In this document: positions 1 to 5,102 of the stretch, in pieces
Layout of the letters: the number at the start of each line of letters is the position of its first letter
Numbering within the stretch: position 1 is the stretch's first letter
Assembly: GCA_016191715.1 (NCBI GenBank)
Contig: JACPVN010000192.1
Location: 1 to 5,102 of the forward strand
DNA: 5,102 nt
Origin: Ignavibacteriota bacterium
GTDB taxonomy: Bacteria > Bacteroidota > Ignavibacteria > UBA10030 > SZUA-254
Direction: 5' to 3'
Notes under the pieces: generated by a model
What the model was told of the DNA's origin: nothing
What the model saw: only the letters and a program-made list of their open reading frames with translations
The model's database searches: none
Program-made: the position numbers and the translations under genes

Positions 1-1731
1 AAGCCGCGATCGTTTCGAGCCGTGAGGAACGGTAACATGACACGTTACACATTTCACATCATTTGTCTGATGAGATGCCGCTTCATGAACATTATTGAGG
101 AACATCCCTCCTTGTGCTACCGGGTGACAGTTCACACAGAACATATCATTGCTCCAATTATTCAAATCTTTTTTCACATCATACAACGACCACAACTCGC
201 CTGACATATTCTGGGGCCAATACTTCGCGTTTCCTGTCAGCATGAATCTGCTGTTCGAACCGTGCGGACCTTGCGGAACGCTCGACGATGTTGGTTGATC
301 ATTTCCATGACAATCAGAGCAATACATTGTCTGATTTCCTGTCATATTCCAGTCGTCGTTCATTTGTGAAAACGTCAATGTTCTCGGTGCAACGGAACCA
401 ATTTGTTCTTGTAATGGAACCTGTACCGGATGTGCAGAGCGATTTCTCGGATTGAATTCCATTGCCTGGTCGGTGATGTTATCACCGGATGGACCAATAA
501 TTTCTGTCACTCCGTTCACGGCAATTCCGAAAGCATTGTACGAATGACACTTGAAGCAAATCTGATTTTCTGTAACAGCAGGATTCATCTCGGTAAAGGT
601 TGTGGGCTGTGTCCACTCTTCTGCTATCTGAGGCATGACACCACGAACTCCCGTCAAGACTTCTGAAACCTGATTGCTTCTCAACACATGCAATCCTTTT
701 TTCGCACGGTGCGAATTATGACAATCCTGACACTCTGCATGTCTGCCGGATAATCCAAGACTCTTGTCATTATCGGGATTCAAATGTTTCTTACTCACTG
801 ATGTTGTCGGATGCGCATACAATTTTTCATACTCGCTCTGAATATTTTTCGTTTCTTCTCCCTTCAATGTGCTACCGTGGCAACTTGAAGTAAAACACGT
901 CTGCTCTTCCACGAACGAAAGCAGATACGGAGTTCCCGTTCCACCATGCGATTTATGGCACGAGCGGCATGACCACTCACCGACAGTTGTTCCTTCTCTC
1001 TCCGGCGGATAATATTTTTGCTGAGATAGTTTATGTGCCGATTCATTCCAACCGGTTTTTTGATGACAAAACGTGCAGAGCGCGGCATCCGTGTTATCCA
1101 TGCGGAGAAATTTTGTAAATGTATTATCATGCGGCTCGTGGCACGTGATGCACTCAACTGTTCCGTTCGATGCATCAGGGTCAAGTTTTACCGGAGTTTC
1201 CCACGGAAACGTTCGTGCGATAAGTTCTTGGTCTTTCGTATTATCATAGACATAACCGACAGGATGATCGTTGGCAAGCGATGTCCCCAAATTCCCCGGC
1301 ACATGAGAAGGCATCACAGTAACTTCATCCTGTAATTCAATATTGGTTATACCTTCGTTGCTATAGACTGCGCCAATGGCAATCGTTCCGTCATGGCAAG
1401 ACAGGCAAAGTTTCGAGCGAGGATTCGGTTGATTTGGTGTCGCGTAACTAAGACTTTTCAAGTAGTCACTTGTGTAGAGCGTATATTCCGCTTCGCTCAG
1501 TTTATGATTCCAGAGTTGTGTCGCCGCATATTGTTTCGGAACGTGCGGCGTATGACAGAACACACACAAATCTTTTTCTGTTGCCGCCTTCACTGTTCCG
1601 GGACCAGTTGGTGTCAGGTCGTGCATGGTTCCGAGCATCTTCGATTGACCCTGTGACTGCGCATTGATTTGTTGAAGTCCACAAGGACACAACAACAACG
1701 CTCCGCATAGTATAACAAGAAAGTGTTTCAT
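1..1731 (-). CDS. Exported multiheme c-type cytochrome with 11 heme motifs, C-terminus off the left edge (partial)
   Basis: The frame is open from ATG at 1731 to the left edge, giving 577 residues with no stop. An N-terminal signal peptide is visible (MKHFLVILCGALLL, probable cleavage after INA near residue 24), so the protein is exported, where c-type heme is attached. Ten CXXCH motifs have their first Cys at residues 56, 109, 194, 219, 255, 334, 392, 471, 532 and 561; an eleventh site, CFTSSCH at 279-285, is CX4CH. Residues 52-223 look like a four-heme doubled-CXXCH module (CVFCHTPH, CLSCHDGTI, CITCHEPH, CTFCH). Later parts include CRSCHKSHGG, CSDCHGN followed by GPHGS, and CVTCHVTVPHG. Many additional His residues could be distal heme ligands. 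The likely role is electron transfer in the periplasm or at the cell surface; donor and acceptor are unknown. Its start overlaps the NHL gene by four bases and has no visible ribosome binding site, suggesting translational coupling. The multiheme cytochrome call is very secure; any named family is not. Confidence 0.95.
   Translation of the reverse strand, partial: MKHFLVILCGALLLCPCGLQQINAQSQGQSKMLGTMHDLTPTGPGTVKAATEKDLCVFCHTPHVPKQYAATQLWNHKLSEAEYTLYTSDYLKSLSYATPNQPNPRSKLCLSCHDGTIAIGAVYSNEGITNIELQDEVTVMPSHVPGNLGTSLANDHPVGYVYDNTKDQELIARTFPWETPVKLDPDASNGTVECITCHEPHDNTFTKFLRMDNTDAALCTFCHQKTGWNESAHKLSQQKYYPPEREGTTVGEWSCRSCHKSHGGTGTPYLLSFVEEQTCFTSSCHGSTLKGEETKNIQSEYEKLYAHPTTSVSKKHLNPDNDKSLGLSGRHAECQDCHNSHRAKKGLHVLRSNQVSEVLTGVRGVMPQIAEEWTQPTTFTEMNPAVTENQICFKCHSYNAFGIAVNGVTEIIGPSGDNITDQAMEFNPRNRSAHPVQVPLQEQIGSVAPRTLTFSQMNDDWNMTGNQTMYCSDCHGNDQPTSSSVPQGPHGSNSRFMLTGNAKYWPQNMSGELWSLYDVKKDLNNWSNDMFCVNCHPVAQGGMFLNNVHEAASHQTNDVKCVTCHVTVPHGSKRSRL
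877..897 (-). other. Non-canonical CX4CH heme-binding motif
   Basis: The codons read C-F-T-S-S-C-H at residues 279-285 of the large cytochrome, with four residues rather than two between the cysteines. CX4CH sites bind heme covalently in tetraheme cytochromes c3 of sulfate reducers, so this may be a genuine eleventh heme. No two-residue alternative exists here, because the only cysteines nearby are these two. Confidence 0.7.
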
Positions 1732-2720
1732 TTGAGGTACTGAAAAATTTGTATTCGTCTATTAAGTGAATCAAGCACGTAAATCTTATCCTCCTGATCA
1801 ATTGCAATTCCGTTCGGCGTCATGAATTCTCCGTCTCCCGTCCCTTTTTTTCCGACCACGAGAAGTAATTCATTCTTGTTGTTGAATATCTGAAAGTTAT
1901 CCATCAACGCATCAGTGATGTACATGTTTCCATCCGAATCAAGTGCGATGGCTTTCGGACTGGCGAACCGACCTGATACATTTCCCTGTCTGCCAAACAT
2001 GGAACTGAACGCTCCTGAAAAACTAAATTTCTGAACACGATAATTCACTGCATCAAGAATGAAAAGACTATCACGTGTTGCTAATTGAACAGGATAATTA
2101 AACTCACCCGCCGCATCTCCCCGTTGCCCGAACTCTGTTATGTATTTTCCATCAAGAGCAAACACGATTATTTTATGTTGCCCAGTATCAGTAACATACA
2201 ACCGCTCGCCATGAATCTGAATTCCCGTCGGACGAACAAGATGGTCTTTGATTTGAAACTCAACATCATAGTCATCATCCAGAGCAAGTATATCTCCGCG
2301 TTCCGAATCGGAAATGAAAATTATACCGTCATCACTAACTGCACATCCAACCGGTGAACGAAAATTTCCTTCATCTGTTTCATAAATGAAATCATACTCT
2401 TTTTCTTTCTGGTCAATGATATGAACTCCGCTCGCACCCGGGTCTGCCACATAAATTTTCCCGGAAGATGAAACTGCGATTCCTACCGGCTGAACTAACC
2501 AGTTCGATGTTTGCTCGCTACCGAAAATAAATGTGAAAACATCAGAAAAGAAATCCCGCTTTGATTCAAAACTTTCAAATGAAGAGATGGTCAGAACATG
2601 TTTAATTCGGGCGCGGTCAGGCGGCGAGGGCCACACTTGCCTCTCGCTATCTGTCTGGGCATTCAGTCCGCCTGCAATGAACAGAATCAGAATACTATAT
2701 GTCAGTAATGTTTTCATCAT
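1728..2720 (-). CDS. Exported six-repeat NHL beta-propeller protein
   Basis: This is a complete 330-residue protein. Residues 1-21 form a signal peptide (cleavage likely after LNA, mature start QTDS), so it works in the periplasm or outside the cell. A WPSPPDRARIKHV stretch at 30-42 precedes the propeller. Six NHL-type repeats begin near residues 77, 121, 162, 208, 253 and 300; each has a P-x-G/A hydrophobic strand, then an IYVAD- or LYVTD-like strand, then an I-x-x-F/D strand. Linkers of the form G-x-x-G-x-x-x-G-x-F-x-x-P occur before repeats 4, 5 and 6, as is usual in NHL proteins. Six blades would close one propeller, a fold normally used for protein or ligand binding; no catalytic residues are evident. 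It lies between a barrel-like gene and a multiheme cytochrome and overlaps the latter by ATGA, so it probably assembles with or assists the electron-transfer complex. The start is ATG at 2720, with a second ATG immediately after it; neither has a clear Shine-Dalgarno sequence. Confidence 0.93.
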   Translation of the reverse strand: MMKTLLTYSILILFIAGGLNAQTDSERQVWPSPPDRARIKHVLTISSFESFESKRDFFSDVFTFIFGSEQTSNWLVQPVGIAVSSSGKIYVADPGASGVHIIDQKEKEYDFIYETDEGNFRSPVGCAVSDDGIIFISDSERGDILALDDDYDVEFQIKDHLVRPTGIQIHGERLYVTDTGQHKIIVFALDGKYITEFGQRGDAAGEFNYPVQLATRDSLFILDAVNYRVQKFSFSGAFSSMFGRQGNVSGRFASPKAIALDSDGNMYITDALMDNFQIFNNKNELLLVVGKKGTGDGEFMTPNGIAIDQEDKIYVLDSLNRRIQIFQYLK

Positions 2721-2725
2721 GGATG

Positions 2726-2754
2726 ACTATAAGGAATAATCTCAATGTTTACAA
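2726..2754 (-). promoter_or_regulatory. Possible sigma70-like promoter for the NHL-cytochrome gene pair
   Basis: On the minus strand TTGTAA (2749-2754) and TATAGT (2726-2731) are separated by exactly 17 bases. They match the sigma70 consensus at four of six and five of six positions. The -10 box ends only five bases before the ATG at 2720, so transcription from it would start at about the start codon and yield a leaderless or nearly leaderless message. AT-rich DNA gives such matches by chance, and Bacteroidota use a different promoter consensus, so this is tentative. Confidence 0.3.
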
Positions 2755-2768
2755 GAGTTACTCATTTA

Positions 2769-2883
2769 TGATAAGTGATAAGTGATTAGTGATTGGTGAT
2801 TGTTTTAGGAGGACTCACTCATTCACTATTCACTACTCACTACTTACTACTTACTACTCACTACTTTCTACTCACTATTTACT
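2769..2883. repeat. Inverted array of degenerate 7-bp tandem repeats
   Basis: Two runs of heptads face each other. At 2769-2803 five copies read TGATAAG, TGATAAG, TGATTAG, TGATTGG and TGATTGT. At 2821-2883 nine copies follow the pattern A(C/T)TCACT with variants such as ACTTACT and ACTTTCT, and another copy sits at 2813-2819, offset by one base. The second run is close to the reverse complement of the first, with about six of seven positions pairing per heptad, so the transcript could fold into a long imperfect AU-rich hairpin. The array fills most of the 192-bp gap between the barrel gene and the NHL gene. It has no long open frame. It could affect transcript stability or partial termination, or be a dispersed intergenic element. 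Confidence 0.85.
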
Positions 2884-2912
2884 ATAACCGTTCACAAGTC
2901 ACCACTCACCAA

Positions 2913-4571
2913 CTAAAACGGTCTGCTTACTATAAACTGAACCTGTCGTAGATGTACCGGGAACGTAGCATAGCGCAATCGTGAACTGAAAGACAACGCC
3001 CTCCAGTTAAATGAAAGAGAACCGGTGTGGTCAGCAATTTCACGCAGGTAATATTGGTCAAAATTTCTTGAGTAAACATAGGAAACCATAAGCCCTCTGA
3101 GAAAGAAGGAGGGACTTGAGAAATTGAATGTCCACCCATACGAGCGACCGAGATTGCCGGTGAAAAACCAATTTGCGTTACCCGACACACTCAGCGTGAA
3201 GGGAATGATGTATGTGAACGAACCATTCATCCGTTGTGTAACAATGATGTTTCTATGACTTCGGAACGATGATTCATTCCCCGGATACCGATCTTCACGA
3301 TAACGCACATCTGATTGTGATTGAATTTTATATGGCAATGTCCCTCTGAGAATTATTCCTGCCGTGTTTCCTACGATTGTGTATTCCGAAACATTATTGA
3401 CTCTCGTTAACGAAAAATTATAATACCCGCTTGTCGAGAACGACCCGATGGTTCGCGAAATACTATTCGACAATTGAGTATTCCAACTCGAAAATTGGCC
3501 AACTTGAAATTGAATATTCTTTCCGGCAGAAAGACCATTCGCTAAGGTAAAACCGGCAACGACCCTGCGGTGTTGGAGATTTCCAAAAAGCCCGCCGCTT
3601 CGGTACGCATCACTTCTTTCAAATTGCGGAATAATATTTTTGGAATGTCCGAGAAAACCACTGATACCGACTGCGCCTTGAAAATGTTCACTCATACTCA
3701 TGGAAACAGATTGAGAGAGTCCGACAGAAAGCCCTTGTGAATAGGAACTCATAGAATTGCTTCCTGACAAATTTGTTGCCAGCCGGATTCTATCGGTCAA
3801 TACTCCACCGTATGAGAGCGCACTCTGCATAAGACTGAACCCCGCATATTTATTGTATTCCGTCGTGAGACTGACATGATGTTGCTCTGCTAATGCTCTC
3901 GATGCTGAAAATGAAATTGCAATAAACCGGTCAGCCGCGTTGCTTATATCTTCGCGTAAAGTATTCGTCACCACTGAAAGATTGTATAACCCTGTCGTAT
4001 CAGAAGCGCTTGAAGCCGTAAACGATAATGTGTGGTTTACGATTTCATATTCATTCCCCGCCGTTGCAAACGAGCGGCTCCGAACATAACTGAGCGACAT
4101 CGAAGGGAGCCATGGAATTTGTTGAACAGATAATTCAGCGCGCTGTTCCTGTGAGCGACTTCCTAATCTATCAATTGACAGACCAGACTCTGTCTTGATG
4201 GTATAATCATTATCCCGAAAAGAAAGATTCAACTTCACTGGCGAAGTTGGTATGACATTCATCGTCAGATTATATCTGTTCCAGGAAAATTGCTCACCAT
4301 AATAGTTGAAAAATTCGTTACTACTTGTTGAGAAATTTCCATAGAGTGAAGTAAACAATGAATAGGTAAGAATTTTTGGGGAGAGTAAACTGCCACGGAA
4401 TTGTAAGTTCACCCTCGGACTTCTGCTGACGAATTTTGTCAGGGTACCACCCGAGCGGTAATCATGATAATTTTGTTCGTAACGTAACTCGCCTCTGAAC
4501 GAACTGATTTGCGCGATATCTGTTTCATGAAATATCACCAGCAATATCAATATGGAAAGAACTTGTTTCAA
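2913..4571 (-). CDS. Putative outer-membrane beta-barrel protein (porin-like)
   Basis: This is a complete 552-residue protein whose family I do not recognise. A signal peptide covers about residues 1-20 (MKQVLSILILLVIF, cleavage likely after DIA, mature start QIS). The rest is a near-continuous series of short segments with alternating polar and hydrophobic residues, rich in Ser, Asn, Tyr and Phe (for example VNLQFRGSL, RYNLTMNV, LSLSYV-like and FNWRALSFSS stretches), separated by polar turns. The last residue is Phe, after FIVSRPF, as in many outer-membrane barrels recognised by BamA. There is no cysteine at all, hence no heme motif or disulfide. The size would allow a large barrel of perhaps 20 or more strands, similar in scale to the barrels of porin-cytochrome conduits, though no homology to those can be claimed. 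The start is TTG at 4571: an in-frame stop lies seven codons upstream and no ATG comes between. AGGGAA abuts this TTG, an unusually short spacing for a ribosome binding site. Between flanking cytochrome genes, a conduit sheath is a reasonable inference. Confidence 0.8.
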   Translation of the reverse strand: MKQVLSILILLVIFHETDIAQISSFRGELRYEQNYHDYRSGGTLTKFVSRSPRVNLQFRGSLLSPKILTYSLFTSLYGNFSTSSNEFFNYYGEQFSWNRYNLTMNVIPTSPVKLNLSFRDNDYTIKTESGLSIDRLGSRSQEQRAELSVQQIPWLPSMSLSYVRSRSFATAGNEYEIVNHTLSFTASSASDTTGLYNLSVVTNTLREDISNAADRFIAISFSASRALAEQHHVSLTTEYNKYAGFSLMQSALSYGGVLTDRIRLATNLSGSNSMSSYSQGLSVGLSQSVSMSMSEHFQGAVGISGFLGHSKNIIPQFERSDAYRSGGLFGNLQHRRVVAGFTLANGLSAGKNIQFQVGQFSSWNTQLSNSISRTIGSFSTSGYYNFSLTRVNNVSEYTIVGNTAGIILRGTLPYKIQSQSDVRYREDRYPGNESSFRSHRNIIVTQRMNGSFTYIIPFTLSVSGNANWFFTGNLGRSYGWTFNFSSPSFFLRGLMVSYVYSRNFDQYYLREIADHTGSLSFNWRALSFSSRLRYATFPVHLRQVQFIVSRPF

Positions 4572-4603
4572 TTCCCTATGCTCGTTCGGTTATGATTTAA
4601 TAA

Positions 4604-4643
4604 GTGGTGTGTGGTACATATTCTGCACCACACACCGATACTT
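4604..4643 (-). terminator. Stem-loop between the upstream cytochrome gene and the barrel gene, possible weak terminator
   Basis: GGTGTGTGGT (4606-4615) and ACCACACACC (4627-4636) form a perfect 10-bp stem around an 11-base loop. Two further inner pairs are possible across one mismatch, and outer AAGT/ACTT arms pair across a three-base bulge. It begins about 40 bases after the cytochrome stop codon on the minus strand. The bases that follow (ACTTATTAAATC) are AT-rich but lack a solid T-run, so it may terminate only partly or act as a processing or stabilising hairpin. A 7-bp inverted repeat, GAAGTAA/TTACTTC (4665-4671 and 4680-4686), also spans the stop codon. Confidence 0.5.
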
Positions 4644-4679
4644 CTACTTTTTCAAATAGAGTGTGAAGTAATTTCGAAG

Positions 4680-5102
4680 TTACTTCTTGTGGCAAGCCAC
4701 GCAACGTCTGCCGTAATCACTCGACAAAACAGTTCCGATTCCACTGCTCATGTGCGGGTTATGACAGCTTGAACATTGCATTGTTCCGTTGAACAATCTG
4801 ATGGTGGTATAATTTCCGCCACTTCCATTGCTTCCGCTGTATCCTTTCCATACTGCTGACACGGGGTCAACCGCCGGATATAATTCTTCCGGAACTACTG
4901 CTTGAACTGCGTTGTAGTCAAAGTTGACCGGATGCGTGTGCGCCATATCGGTCCATGTACCGCTTGCACCGATTGTTGCAGAGTGTGGTACGTGTGAAAC
5001 ATCGCCGGTTGTTCCGCCGCCTTGATATGCTGTCGGTGAGAAAATACCGACACTACCATCATGGCAACTTAAACAATATGACGAGAAGTTATCTTTGAAA
5101 CC
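4680..5102 (-). CDS. Multiheme c-type cytochrome, doubled-CXXCH type, N-terminus off the right edge (partial)
   Basis: The frame is open from the right edge to TAA at 4682-4680, giving 140 C-terminal residues. An internal Met at 4946 is not the true start, because the frame continues upstream through a heme motif. Three CXXCH motifs are visible: CLSCHDG at fragment residues 10-16, CSSCHNPH at 110-117 and CVACHKK at the very C-terminus (134-140). Between the first two lie SHVP and MAHTHPVNFDY, whose His residues could be distal heme ligands. The CLSCHDG...HPV...CSSCHNPH...CVACH layout is that of doubled-CXXCH cytochromes, and it closely parallels residues 109-223 of the large cytochrome at the left end. 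The missing part probably carries a signal peptide and one or more hemes. The likely role is electron transfer in the periplasm or at the cell surface. A stem-loop and 108 bp separate it from the barrel gene, so co-transcription is possible but not certain. Confidence 0.92.
   Translation of the reverse strand, partial: GFKDNFSSYCLSCHDGSVGIFSPTAYQGGGTTGDVSHVPHSATIGASGTWTDMAHTHPVNFDYNAVQAVVPEELYPAVDPVSAVWKGYSGSNGSGGNYTTIRLFNGTMQCSSCHNPHMSSGIGTVLSSDYGRRCVACHKK

Noticed and set aside
22..666. Plus-strand open frames of 60 and 78 codons
   Set aside because: They are antisense to the cytochrome and their low-complexity translations reflect its heme codons; there is no independent support.
864..1335. 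Overlapping open frames of about 100 codons on both strands
   Set aside because: They lie across the large cytochrome frame, which has 11 heme motifs and a signal peptide. Their translations are Arg/Cys/His-rich with no recognisable pattern, so they are shadows.
1677..1731. Lipoprotein signal in the large cytochrome (Cys residues after GALLL)
   Set aside because: The residues before each Cys (LLL or CP) do not fit a lipobox, which needs Gly/Ala/Ser at -1. A signal peptidase I site after INA fits better.
2769..2883. CRISPR array
   Set aside because: The repeat unit is only seven bases, degenerate, and has no spacers.
2887..2922. Terminator formed by ACCGTT and AACGGT near the barrel stop codon
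   Set aside because: The stem is only six bases with a 24-base loop and no T-run, so it is probably chance.
2930..3190. An 86-codon minus-strand frame
   Set aside because: It is an out-of-frame reading within the 3' end of the barrel gene, without a strand pattern or signal peptide.
4680..4946. Treating the second cytochrome as a complete 88-residue protein starting at the Met at 4946
   Set aside because: The same frame stays open to the right edge and includes another heme motif, CLSCHDG, so the Met is internal.

Overview
The window carries four protein-coding genes, all on the minus strand, so transcription runs from the right edge to the left edge. Read in that direction they are: (1) the C-terminal 140 residues of a multiheme c-type cytochrome whose start lies beyond the right edge; (2) a 552-residue, cysteine-free, signal-peptide-bearing protein that looks like an outer-membrane beta-barrel; (3) a 330-residue exported six-repeat NHL beta-propeller; and (4) a large exported multiheme cytochrome with 11 heme-binding motifs in the 577 residues visible before it leaves the left edge. 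Genes 3 and 4 overlap by the four bases ATGA. The two gaps, 108 bp between genes 1 and 2 and 192 bp between genes 2 and 3, hold a hairpin and an inverted array of seven-base repeats respectively. No RNA genes, mobile elements or CRISPR arrays were seen.

Together the genes look like a cell-envelope electron-transfer locus. Periplasmic or surface multiheme cytochromes and a large porin-like barrel are the parts expected for moving electrons across an outer membrane, and NHL propellers are a plausible scaffold or partner. This is inferred from gene content and signal peptides; the barrel call is from strand pattern only, and the direction of electron flow (metal or electrode reduction, or oxidation of an extracellular donor) cannot be read from the sequence.

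The organism is a diderm bacterium: it has a barrel-like protein ending in Phe and several Sec signal peptides. Moderate GC content, near absence of clear Shine-Dalgarno sequences, signal peptides that often end in Ala-Gln, and NHL proteins next to CXXCH-rich cytochromes would suit the Bacteroidota/Chlorobiota/Ignavibacteria group, but no marker gene fixes the taxonomy.

Both cytochromes share a recognisable module: CLSCHDG, then an SHVP segment, then HPV, then CXXCHxPH, then a final CXXCH. They are therefore probably relatives that diversified within the locus.
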